Of a stretch of 40,501 nucleotides of DNA, positions 21,283-28,664 are shown one piece after another; position 1 is the stretch's first letter, and every line of letters begins with the position of its first letter. Under the pieces are notes generated by a model. The model searched no databases. It was not told the origin of the DNA and saw only the letters and a program-made list of their open reading frames with translations. Both the position numbers and the translations under genes were made by a program. The DNA comes from Vibrio gelatinilyticus (GTDB lineage Bacteria; Pseudomonadota; Gammaproteobacteria; Enterobacterales; Vibrionaceae): NCBI RefSeq assembly GCF_022836845.1, contig NZ_JAJNNZ010000022.1, positions 1-40,501 of the forward strand. The letters run 5' to 3'.

Positions 21283-21587
21283 ATCACTAGAGTAGTGACT
21301 TTTGTATATCAGTAAGTATGGGATTTGAATGATTAACTGTGACCTTTAACAAGCTTCGGGCTAGCAAAAGCAGATCAATAAGTCACACGCATGTGAAGGT
21401 TTTGGACAAAAATGAGTCAGTGGCTATGTAAATTAGCAAATCATGGATAACGACAGGTATGTCGCTTAGTCGAGTGTCCATCATCACTGATGTAGATCAG
21501 GGTTAAAAGTATGGTTTTATGCAGCGAGGAACAAAGCCCTCATTGAGGTGAATATCCAGTAAAAAAAACACACTAGCAGGGCTTAGA
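21283..21587. other. intergenic with repeats, no gene seen
   Basis: 305 bp. Contains ACCTTTAACAAGC at 21342-21354, which is identical to the greB right junction at 34268-34280; the right copy of the TTTTGGACAA repeat at 21400-21424; and ACGACAGGTATGTCGCTTAG near 21452, which resembles the units at 18045-18096. No ORF is supported. Confidence 0.5.
21400..21424 (+). repeat. direct repeat, right copy, flanking the helicase-nuclease module
   Basis: Matches 18126-18150 at 20 of 25 positions, in the same orientation, separated by about 3.25 kb. It may mark the edge of a separately acquired cassette. Confidence 0.5.
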
Positions 21588-22073
21588 TTAGATGTTACCG
21601 CCAAACAGCCAGTACACAAATTTCACAATAAGATACAGACTCACCAAGGTGGATACTATGCCAGCTAACTCGTATCTGACCATATAAAAGAACGAGAATC
21701 GGTTTTGCGTGTGGCGATGAAAGACTCTATCCACATAATCAACGGCATCGTAACATTTAGTTGTCAGAATCTGTTGATTACCACCATCGATATCAAAGGT
21801 AAACAGCTCGGTAAAATCATCGTGATTAGTTTCAATCAGGTTGTTTTTGCAGATGCCGTTAAACTCTTTCACTTTACTTTCAATTCGAGCAAACTTATGT
21901 GAGAACGTTGTTTCTTTAACAAGTGGTTCTTCATCGCTCTTATTAATCTCTAATAGCGAATATATCTCTTCAATGATGGCATCTTTGGTATTTGTAAGAG
22001 CAGTTCGTTTAAGCGTGTTTAAGTGTATGAAAACAGCAAGTAGCCAACTGACTACATAGATCATATTGCTCAT
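21588..22073 (-). CDS. two-TM membrane protein, third gene of the ATPase-STAS operon
   Basis: 161 aa. Hydrophobic segments lie at about residues 3-20 (IYVVSWLLAVFIHL) and 136-157 (AGIVSTLVSLYLIVKFVYWLF). They bracket a soluble, charged middle domain of about 110 residues with several E/D and K clusters. No family recognised. Its ATG starts one base after the stop of the STAS-like gene, so translation is coupled. Position and topology suggest a membrane-located effector or sensor served by the two upstream proteins (inference). Confidence 0.7.
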   Translation of the reverse strand: MSNMIYVVSWLLAVFIHLNTLKRTALTNTKDAIIEEIYSLLEINKSDEEPLVKETTFSHKFARIESKVKEFNGICKNNLIETNHDDFTELFTFDIDGGNQQILTTKCYDAVDYVDRVFHRHTQNRFSFFYMVRYELAGIVSTLVSLYLIVKFVYWLFGGNI

Positions 22074-22074
22074 G

Positions 22075-22422
22075 CTACCTCGTTAGGCGATCTTGTTCTG
22101 CTTTCTCAATACGCTCATCAATAATAGCTATAACAGAGGCTAGGTCATCATGTACATAGACAAGCTTTTGATCCAACTCTGCCTTGGTGAATCCACTTTC
22201 TCGAATTAGACCGCCAAATGCCTCATCTAAGAATGAACGCCCATAACGATTGTATCCCGTTAAATCAACCGTTACCTTGTCGAACTCCCTTAATGCTGGG
22301 GCAAGATGCGCGTCTCGAAACACCTCGCCAGCAGTAAATTCACAGCCCGGAGCATCTGTTTTAAAGCGTCCATAAGGCTTGCTATGAAAGTCTACTATGA
22401 CTTTTATCGGCTTGTTACTCAC
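22075..22422 (-). CDS. STAS-like protein (DUF4325)
   Basis: 115 aa, GTG start. The core VTVDLTGYNRYGRSFLDEAF (residues 50-69) is the signature of the DUF4325 STAS-like family, with S63 at the place where anti-sigma antagonists are phosphorylated. Small STAS proteins pair with HATPase kinases in partner-switching modules (SpoIIAA/SpoIIAB, RsbV/RsbW). It begins one base after the stop of the ATPase gene and ends one base before the membrane-protein gene. No sigma factor is encoded nearby, so the switch target may be the membrane protein instead. Confidence 0.78.
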   Translation of the reverse strand: MSNKPIKVIVDFHSKPYGRFKTDAPGCEFTAGEVFRDAHLAPALREFDKVTVDLTGYNRYGRSFLDEAFGGLIRESGFTKAELDQKLVYVHDDLASVIAIIDERIEKAEQDRLTR

Positions 22423-22423
22423 C

Positions 22424-23518
22424 TTAAATACTCCATTGAATTAATGTGCCTGGAATGGCGTGCTTATAGTTTCTGATACTGCGTTCTGTATCTTCTCTGT
22501 CTTTACTATAACAATAAAAACCTAAATTACTGAACATTAGAAGATAACTATTTTCATCATTAGTAATGAGGCCCTTAATACTTTTACTACCTTGACCATG
22601 CTTAGCCAAGTCGGTAGACGTCACATCAATATGCATGGCGGCTCGAATTAACTGCCCATCATTCAAGTTATTGCTAAACCAAGTCTTTAAACGTTCCAGT
22701 CCTGTTAAGTCATCTAAGGTTGCCTCTTCCCCCACTGCATCGACATACTTTTCGTTATATAATGCGTTGATACGAGCAAGGAATACGGCATTGTTCTTGG
22801 ACAATGAGCTAGGTATGCCGATACCTCTATCATAAATAACGATATAAAGATTGTCGTGAATCCGGTTGCAGTCAAACCACCAACGCTTTTGAGTATGATC
22901 CTCTATATCGGGGTATGCATGACGCCCAACGTTATCAATCGTCTCCTGAATCGCAGATGAAATTTGTTGTTCCTTTTCTGCATCAGCCTCAGGAAAATAC
23001 TTATCTAAAATGTAGTCGACTAACTTTTCGCTCAACTCTATAGCTCTTGAATTGTCTCCCATAATTACAGGAAGGTGATCAGAGCGTTCAACCAACTGTT
23101 CTCGTTCAGAAGCTGGCAAAAATCTTCCACTAATTCTGATAATTGTGTTTACGTCGCCACTACGTTTGGACCACATCACGTTAATTTTTGTTGTGATCCC
23201 TAGCTCCTCTCTTGCATCATCAATGATTGAATATATTGCCAGCATCGGCATAGCTTTGAAGACTGTAGTATATTCAAATGACAGGTATATACACTTCGGA
23301 TTATCAGCCAACGTTTCACGTAGCATGGTAAAGAACAGCTCCATCTGGCTCCGATCTCCATCTACGAGATCAATCTCTCGGGGAGCTTTGATAATGGGAT
23401 TACCAAAAAGAAACTCTCCAATACGAGTCTTAAACTCTTTGGAGGAGCCAATCTTCCTATTCTTTTTTTGTAGCTGCAAGCTCTGCTCACGGGAGTGGAT
23501 CTGTTCGATTTTTCTCAT
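22424..23518 (-). CDS. histidine-kinase-like ATPase (GHKL) protein
   Basis: 364 aa. The C-terminal half has GHKL motifs: N-box around residues 190-201 (IQETIDNVGRHAY, E192 and N196), G1 box YDRGIGIP at 229-236, and the G2-like KHGQGSKSIKGL at 306-317. The N-terminal half (about 1-180) is a distinct mixed alpha/beta region with no histidine-phosphotransfer box and no TM segment. It is thus a stand-alone ATPase of the anti-sigma kinase kind rather than a sensor kinase. First gene of a three-gene operon with 1-bp spacings. The ribosome binding site before the ATG at 23518 is weak. Confidence 0.8.
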   Translation of the reverse strand: MRKIEQIHSREQSLQLQKKNRKIGSSKEFKTRIGEFLFGNPIIKAPREIDLVDGDRSQMELFFTMLRETLADNPKCIYLSFEYTTVFKAMPMLAIYSIIDDAREELGITTKINVMWSKRSGDVNTIIRISGRFLPASEREQLVERSDHLPVIMGDNSRAIELSEKLVDYILDKYFPEADAEKEQQISSAIQETIDNVGRHAYPDIEDHTQKRWWFDCNRIHDNLYIVIYDRGIGIPSSLSKNNAVFLARINALYNEKYVDAVGEEATLDDLTGLERLKTWFSNNLNDGQLIRAAMHIDVTSTDLAKHGQGSKSIKGLITNDENSYLLMFSNLGFYCYSKDREDTERSIRNYKHAIPGTLIQWSI

Positions 23519-23654
23519 TTAACAACACTAATATTCGTCTAGGCATAAAGCTGAGGACATTTTTATTTCTCAGTAAGCAAGCCTCTTATCGTATTCCAAT
23601 CAACAAACACCCAGCCTTTGTAGCGTAATACTGGATAAGGAATAGTGAAGAAAG

Positions 23655-24251
23655 TTTACTTGCAACAATGAGTGCATTTGTGCGGCATTTGGTTGTGCTG
23701 CTCAATACGCTCTGTGCTTTCTTGTTCGATTATAATCAACATCTATCTATTCAAAGATCGTTTAGCGCATCTCACCTCTCGTCATGAACGGTTCATATCG
23801 GATCGCTTAAACTTTCATTGAATGGGAGACGCTCTCAACACAAGCATTATCCCAGCAATTTCCGTTTTTACTCATACTTTGTTCTAAATTATAAGTAGTT
23901 ATGAGATCTTGATAGTCTTTTGAACAGTACTGGCAACCTCGATCACTATGAATAATAACCTGCTCAGGAAATCCTCGATGGAACAGAACCATCGATAGTA
24001 CATCGCAGACCAGAGTTGCATTCATTCTTGTATCCATCGACCCGCCGATCACCTGACGTTAGTAAAGATCAATATTGAACGCCAAATATAACCAGCCTTC
24101 GCTGGTGGCAAGATAGGTAATCACCAGCCCATTTTTGGTTCGGGTCAACAGACATTTTATGCTTGTTGTCCGTTGTACACTTAAACTTGCGTGCAGCATT
24201 TCGGGTTAAATCCCAAACTAACAGGGGCAAGTCTTGCGTTTTGCAACGCAT
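23655..24251 (-). pseudogene. remnant of an IS3-family transposase (OrfB)
   Basis: Two ORF pieces, 24251-24069 and 24052-23807, are in different frames and joined by stops. They carry the rve core: KMSVDPNQKW upstream, then VIIHSDRGCQYCSKDYQDLI with the second catalytic Asp, and NGNCWDNACVES with the catalytic Glu region. The reading continues with further stops (YNRTRKHRAY) to about 23655. The N-terminal part, OrfA and terminal repeats are missing. The copy is clearly inactive. It sits just upstream of the ATPase-STAS operon. Confidence 0.85.
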
Positions 24252-24404
24252 GACTTTTTGTATATAAAAACTAGCTGACTATCTGTAACGTATTTAGAAG
24301 CGTAACAAGCTTCGGGGCAGAACTGAGCTAGCCAGACGTAGTTAGCTCGAATCTAGACAGAAGTGATTAATCTACGAAAATAACTTCAAAGGTGGGTCAA
24401 CTTT

Positions 24405-24596
24405 CTAACTGAAATCGCCGTATTTAAGGCTATTTAGTAACTGCGTTAGCTGATCATGATCTAAGTCGCTTGGTTTGCATCCCGAAAGAGCGGGAATGGA
24501 TTTTCGAAACCATTCTTCAGCCAACGAGTCACTTCCAAAAACTTCAAGTGCTAATTTTCGAATGTCGCTATTTTCAGACAAGAGTGTTTTGTCCAT
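24405..24596 (-). CDS. orphan DUF2384 (MbcA/ParS/Xre toxin-binding) domain protein
   Basis: 63 aa with a good AGAGG ribosome binding site 9 nt upstream of the ATG. The body ALEVFGSDSLAEEWFRKSIP followed by ALSGCKPSDL and a C-terminal LLNSLKYGDFS matches the toxin-binding domain of Xre-RES antitoxins. The N-terminal DNA-binding half normally present in Xre antitoxins is absent, and no RES-domain toxin is found near. It may be a minimal MbcA-like protein or a surviving piece of a lost toxin-antitoxin pair. Confidence 0.6.
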   Translation of the reverse strand: MDKTLLSENSDIRKLALEVFGSDSLAEEWFRKSIPALSGCKPSDLDHDQLTQLLNSLKYGDFS

Positions 24597-24728
24597 GCTA
24601 GCTTACCTCTACAAACAACAATTATTCAAAAGTATACCTGATAGATAAAGTTCTGACACAGTTGGAACTGAGGCGAGTCAATAAATCAAATTCTAACTTG
24701 CCCCAGAGTGGGCGAAGGCTATCCAACA

Positions 24729-26108
24729 TTAGACTGTTTGAAACGCTGAAATAATACGCTGCTTGAACCCACCAAACTGAACCTCGTCAGGAAGGCTCGT
24801 GAAGTCAGCTACCGTGCGACCACGCTCTGCGACACCATTCCATCTTAATTCTGTATTGCTGCTTGCTGATTCGGAATTACAGCCGTTAGCAGCCACCTTT
24901 CGCCCTGAATCATTTGCTGTAAATATTTCGGGAGTGTTCGCTTTAACAAACATACAAGACTCTGGAATATCTTGTTCTATCCGCTCGGCAAAATCTATCA
25001 AGCTCTGCTCTGCGAAAGTGAATAACCAAGCCTGCTGGTTCGAGGCATGATTCACTCGCAGAATCCGTCCTAGTACTTGCCTAAAGTAGAGCTCTGTCTT
25101 AACCGAGCTCATATGACAACAAACTTGCAGCCTAGGAATATCAGTACCTTCACTAATCATCCCAACACTGACTATCCACTGAGTACAATCCTTCCGGTAG
25201 CGTTCAATCTCAGCCAAGGGCTCCTCGTGACGATAGGTCACGATGGAAACGGTTTGTTGATACTTTTCCAAAAGTATCCTTTTAATCTCTTGAGCGTGTT
25301 GAACAGAAGAGGCAACGACTAGTCCTCCTGCATTCTGATTTTGAGTACGTATCTTGGCAAGCTTTCGACAACCAAGCCCAAGCAGGTATTCCATTGCCTC
25401 TTGATTGTGAATTACGCTCTGATATGGAGCTTTAGTTTGCTTCAGCATCTCAAGAATCGATGAGAACGACTCTGCTTTTCCATCACTAGTTACCGACAAG
25501 TGTTCATTGTCGACGAGTACAATTTTTGGTGCTCTACAAACATGGTCAGCAACGGCCTGCTTGAGAGTGTATTGATAGTCAACCAAGATCTGCCCATCAG
25601 GGTCGCTATACTGCGCCATTACTATCGGTAAAGCATCTGAACGCCAAGGTGTACCAGAAAGCGCTAAGGTGTAGGTAGCCAGTCCCTGAATCTTGGTAAG
25701 GATCTGTTGCCCCCAAACATTCGCTTTTTCATACTCCGAACCAGAGCAATGATGTATCTCATCGAACACTACAAATACTCTGTAATTACGTAGCGTCAGC
25801 CAAAACTCTCCGCTGAGGAATTGGATAGATTGATAGGTAAGCGACTGTCCTATCGAACCTAAACCACCATTAAAAGTGCAATTGAGAGCTTCTGAAAAGG
25901 TTCTTTTTATCCCAGCTGATACCGTTAACGACGGTGAAAAACACAAAACAAGGTCAACCATATCATCCTCCAACAACCTAGAAGCAATAGTTGCTGCCAA
26001 TACCGTTTTCCCTGCCCCTGGAGTAGCTTGGCAAAAAAAGTGGTACTGCCTGTTCTTGTAGTCTTGTATCGCTCTTTCAGAGCATTCTTGCTGCCATGTT
26101 CTCAACAT
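24729..26108 (-). CDS. SF2 DEAD/DEAH-type helicase
   Basis: 459 aa. Motif I TPGAGKT at 29-35, motif II DEIHH at 116-120, motif III SGTPWRSD at 151-158, and motif VI in RQVLGRILR at 343-351. This is the ResIII-like type I restriction/DEAH layout. There is no nuclease signature in the C-terminal 80 residues, which are polar and low in conservation. Its ATG overlaps the stop of the upstream winged-helix gene by 7 nt, so the two are translated as a pair. Likely acts in DNA defence or element maintenance (inference). Confidence 0.8.
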   Translation of the reverse strand: MLRTWQQECSERAIQDYKNRQYHFFCQATPGAGKTVLAATIASRLLEDDMVDLVLCFSPSLTVSAGIKRTFSEALNCTFNGGLGSIGQSLTYQSIQFLSGEFWLTLRNYRVFVVFDEIHHCSGSEYEKANVWGQQILTKIQGLATYTLALSGTPWRSDALPIVMAQYSDPDGQILVDYQYTLKQAVADHVCRAPKIVLVDNEHLSVTSDGKAESFSSILEMLKQTKAPYQSVIHNQEAMEYLLGLGCRKLAKIRTQNQNAGGLVVASSVQHAQEIKRILLEKYQQTVSIVTYRHEEPLAEIERYRKDCTQWIVSVGMISEGTDIPRLQVCCHMSSVKTELYFRQVLGRILRVNHASNQQAWLFTFAEQSLIDFAERIEQDIPESCMFVKANTPEIFTANDSGRKVAANGCNSESASSNTELRWNGVAERGRTVADFTSLPDEVQFGGFKQRIISAFQTV

Positions 26109-26632
26109 TCGGCTACATCCGAAGAGATGGTGTTAATCACGTTGGTGAGTACGTTCACTTTGCCAAATAGGTGTGCAGAGCGATATCTCGCTTGTTGCAA
26201 CATAGGGTTGAGCTTCTGTTCCAGTTCAGGGAAACGACGATTGAGTGATTGATATTCGTCGATCTCACCCAGAACAATCTCTAACTCAGCTTTGTACTGG
26301 TTTCGCTCATGGCGCAATACCGAGTAATCTGGGGAGGGTTTCACTGGAGAGGTTACATTCTCTCGTCCTACTTTGGGCTTCACATTAAGAGAGCGAAACA
26401 GATCCGTTTGAAAGTATCTTTTATCTCGTCCCTCCCCCTCACTTGCAAGCCAACCGTTTCTCACAAAACGAAGGATCTGTCTGTAGAGTCTTTTTCTTGC
26501 CTCATCAGGCTCCTTCCTAAGATCACTTATAGAAAGAGAGGCGTCGCGTAGTTCAATAACCGAAAAACCATCCATACCTTTTTCAATCAATAACTTGTGC
26601 ATAATCGCACTGATTTTCGTCGAACGTTTCAT
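26102..26632 (-). CDS. winged-helix plus coiled-coil protein coupled to the helicase
   Basis: 176 aa. Residues about 1-75 look like a winged-helix domain with a basic, well-structured segment (DEARKRLYRQILRFVRNGW then KRYFQTDLF). Residues about 100-176 form a heptad-like helical region (HERNQYKAELEIVLGEIDEY). It recalls, by layout and my memory only, the VspR regulator of the Vibrio cholerae VSP-I island. It is transcribed leftward from the operator region at 26657-26707 and overlaps the helicase gene by 7 nt. It could be a regulator or a helicase partner. Confidence 0.6.
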   Translation of the reverse strand: MKRSTKISAIMHKLLIEKGMDGFSVIELRDASLSISDLRKEPDEARKRLYRQILRFVRNGWLASEGEGRDKRYFQTDLFRSLNVKPKVGRENVTSPVKPSPDYSVLRHERNQYKAELEIVLGEIDEYQSLNRRFPELEQKLNPMLQQARYRSAHLFGKVNVLTNVINTISSDVAEC

Positions 26633-26656
26633 TTACAACTCATGCAGAACCAAAAA

Positions 26657-26673
26657 ACTAAGGATTGCTTAGT
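26657..26673. promoter_or_regulatory. operator copy 1, ACTAAG-N5-CTTAGT
   Basis: Perfect 6-bp inverted repeat with a 5-nt spacer in the divergent promoter between the winged-helix/helicase operon (minus) and the xre gene (plus). Its centre is 34 bp from copy 2. Confidence 0.7.
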
Positions 26674-26690
26674 ATACAGAAATCAATAAA

Positions 26691-26707
26691 ACTAAGAAAA
26701 TCTTAGT
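26691..26707. promoter_or_regulatory. operator copy 2, ACTAAG-N5-CTTAGT
   Basis: Same half-sites and spacer as copy 1, with arms extending to 7 bp (AACTAAG / CTTAGTT). It lies 30 bp upstream of the xre start and is a likely site for Xre autoregulation. Confidence 0.7.
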
Positions 26708-26736
26708 TACTGTAGGTTTTCACACATGAACCAAAA

Positions 26737-27051
26737 ATGTCATTTACTAGCCCAGTCCCAGCGCGACTTAAAGAGGCGCGCAAAAAAGCCAAACTCTCTC
26801 AGAAAGCCTTGGGGGTGCGAATAGGTATGGATGAAGGCTCGGCAAGTGCCAGAATGAATCAGTATGAGAAAGGCAAACACGCTCCTGACATACAGACGTT
26901 AAAGCTCATTGCTGACGAGCTAGGCGTTCCTTTGAACTATTTCTTTTGTGAGGAAGAAAGCTCTGCCAAGTTAGCTTGCTTGATTGCTAAACTGAGCGAG
27001 GAGGAGAGGCAAGAGCTTATTAATAAGTTGAACGGTTCCGAAGATAGTTAA
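26737..27051 (+). CDS. Xre-family transcriptional regulator
   Basis: 104 aa with a Cro/CI-type helix-turn-helix at about residues 8-65 (LKEARKKAKLSQKALGVRIG, then a recognition helix near RMNQYEKGKHAPD). A short C-terminal tail ends in LSEEERQELINKL. It is the only major plus-strand gene in the island. It is divergent from the winged-helix/helicase operon and convergent with the secreted-protein gene (16-bp gap). Likely represses through the ACTAAG-N5-CTTAGT sites next to it, and perhaps the similar site before the recombinase operon. Confidence 0.85.
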   Translation: MSFTSPVPARLKEARKKAKLSQKALGVRIGMDEGSASARMNQYEKGKHAPDIQTLKLIADELGVPLNYFFCEEESSAKLACLIAKLSEEERQELINKLNGSEDS

Positions 27052-27067
27052 AGTAACCACCGCTAGG

Positions 27068-27433
27068 CTAATCCTTATCGACATTTTTCGTGATAACGCA
27101 TTTAGAATCTCGAAATAGATTCTTCATATCAGGTCTAGCGTAAACAGTAAGATGAGCGGTTCCATCTCCATCTATATAGTTTAGTTGAAACATTGCCCCA
27201 TACGGGCTATTGCTGGAAGTTGATGTTTGAATTGTCGTGTGAGTACTCGTAGAACTTACCTTTGCATCGAATGAATATTCCCCTTTAACGGAAATAATCC
27301 CATCACTAATGGATACAAGGTAGGGAGAACCATTTGCATTACACAGTGCTTCCACATATCTCATTAATATCAACTCAGAAGCATACGAATGAAAACACAA
27401 GGTAGTAATTAGAAATACTAGAATTGACTTCAT
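27068..27433 (-). CDS. small secreted protein of unknown function
   Basis: 121 aa with a Sec signal peptide at residues 1-18 (MKSILVFLITTLCFHSYA). The mature part of about 100 residues is predicted beta-rich, with a Ser/Thr-rich stretch (VSSTSTHTTIQTSTSSNS). Two cysteines (in EALCNANG and DSKCVITK) could form a disulfide. No family recognised. It lies between xre and the replacement greB on the same strand as greB, about 100 bp downstream of it. Confidence 0.6.
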   Translation of the reverse strand: MKSILVFLITTLCFHSYASELILMRYVEALCNANGSPYLVSISDGIISVKGEYSFDAKVSSTSTHTTIQTSTSSNSPYGAMFQLNYIDGDGTAHLTVYARPDMKNLFRDSKCVITKNVDKD

Positions 27434-27532
27434 ATGATTAAGTTCGTTCTCTTGTAATTAACAGTCAATAGTAAAGTTTTATAATCTAAATGATGTGATC
27501 TTCACTATACAATCGAAAATGAATACGACTCG

Positions 27533-28012
27533 TTATATATTGTTGTACCTGATTGAATTAACGACCCATTCTTTGTCACCTTCGGGTGTGCGAACCGTTA
27601 CTTCGTCATCCACTTCCTTCTTCAACAATGCTCTCGCCATTGGTGAATCAATAGAGATGTAGTCTTTTGCGCCTCCATAGATCTCCTCAGGTCCAACAAT
27701 TCTAAATGTCTTAACATCACCGGCTTCATTCTCAATCTCAACCCAAGCTCCGAAGAAGACCTTTCCTTCTTGTTGAGGAGAATAATCTACGATCGTGACT
27801 TCCGGTAAAAACTTGCGTAGAAAGCGAACTCGACGGTCTATTTGACGGAGTAAGCGTTTATTGAAGACGTAATCTGCGTTTTCTGAGCGATCTCCTAGGC
27901 TCGCAGCCCAAGTAACTATTTTTGTAATTTCAGGACGTTGTTCGTTCCATAAGTGGTCATGCTCAGCTTTGAGTTTGTTATAACCTTCTCTGGTTAATAG
28001 TTTTGTTTTCAC
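27533..28012 (-). CDS. greB: complete replacement copy of transcript cleavage factor GreB
   Basis: 159 aa, full length. It has the N-terminal coiled coil with the acidic tip GDRSENADY (D41, E44) and the C-terminal FKBP-like domain (VDYSPQQEGKVFFGAWVEIE, ISIDSPMARALLKKEV). GreB rescues backtracked RNA polymerase by stimulating RNA cleavage. Start is GTG at 28012; gmtX ends 18 nt upstream on the same strand, so it is probably read from the recombinase operon. It is highly similar in protein to the interrupted host greB, but many wobble positions differ, so it is not a recent duplication of the local gene. Confidence 0.97.
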   Translation of the reverse strand: MKTKLLTREGYNKLKAEHDHLWNEQRPEITKIVTWAASLGDRSENADYVFNKRLLRQIDRRVRFLRKFLPEVTIVDYSPQQEGKVFFGAWVEIENEAGDVKTFRIVGPEEIYGGAKDYISIDSPMARALLKKEVDDEVTVRTPEGDKEWVVNSIRYNNI

Positions 28013-28030
28013 TTCTACAACCCAAGTTAT

Positions 28031-28663
28031 CTATAAGTTCTGTAGAGCCTTTTTGATTGCGTCCAGTGTTGCCACGGGGAAAAAAGACTTTTGCGTTTCA
28101 GACGAGACTATACTGCCATTTCTCCCCAACTCCAATTTGTTACGTCGCAAAAACTCGGGTGAGAAAAGAAACTCTAATGCGTTTCGCTCTAGATCCGTCA
28201 ACTTAATCGACGCTGCAGACACATCCACGTTGTCAAAAATTTCAAAAACTTCAATAACTTGGCTTATTGGTACTACCTCGTTTAGCATTCGTTCCGCTTC
28301 CTTTTTCTGAGAATAAAGAATGTTGGCTTGAAGCTTCACTACAGGATCATCAAGCTCATCGATCCAAGCGTACATTTTTCCTTTGTTATTAGCCTGATTC
28401 GTTTTTGGTTGGCTTGGTACGGAGTCAGAAAAACTAGCGATCAATGTACGATAAGGCTCACCAGTCTTATTGCGAATACTTTGTGCTGCGGGAACACCTC
28501 GTCCTTTTCCCAAGCGGGCTATCGTTGAATAACTAAAGTCACTCAATCCGCGCTCTTGCTGCTCTTTACAAATATTAAATACTGCATCAAGTGAGTTCTG
28601 TACTCGAGATGAAGCATTCTTTTTTAGCTGACTAAGCACTTGTTCAGGACTAATTTCTGACAT
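28031..28663 (-). CDS. gmtX: Gamma-Mobile-Trio protein GmtX
   Basis: 210 aa, beginning MSEISPEQVLSQLKKNASSR. An N-terminal helical region includes a helix-turn-helix-like segment (FSYSTIARLGKGRGVPAAQS), and there is a helical C-terminus. The combination of size, position directly after a repeat-containing integrase and after a recombinase, and overall appearance matches GmtX of GMT islands; its biochemical role is not known to me. It starts one base after the gmtZ stop. Confidence 0.8.
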   Translation of the reverse strand: MSEISPEQVLSQLKKNASSRVQNSLDAVFNICKEQQERGLSDFSYSTIARLGKGRGVPAAQSIRNKTGEPYRTLIASFSDSVPSQPKTNQANNKGKMYAWIDELDDPVVKLQANILYSQKKEAERMLNEVVPISQVIEVFEIFDNVDVSAASIKLTDLERNALEFLFSPEFLRRNKLELGRNGSIVSSETQKSFFPVATLDAIKKALQNL

Positions 28664-28664
28664 A

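Noticed and set aside
21342..21354. Integron attC or Vibrio cholerae repeat
   Set aside because: The TTTAACAAGC element does not fit the attC core (RYYYAAC / GTTRRRY), and no paired site or VCR body was found.
23807..24251. Active IS3-family insertion sequence
   Set aside because: The reading frame is broken by frameshift and several stops, and OrfA and terminal inverted repeats are missing.
24405..26108. Complete Xre-RES toxin-antitoxin locus
   Set aside because: Only the toxin-binding domain is present; the next gene is a helicase, not a RES toxin.
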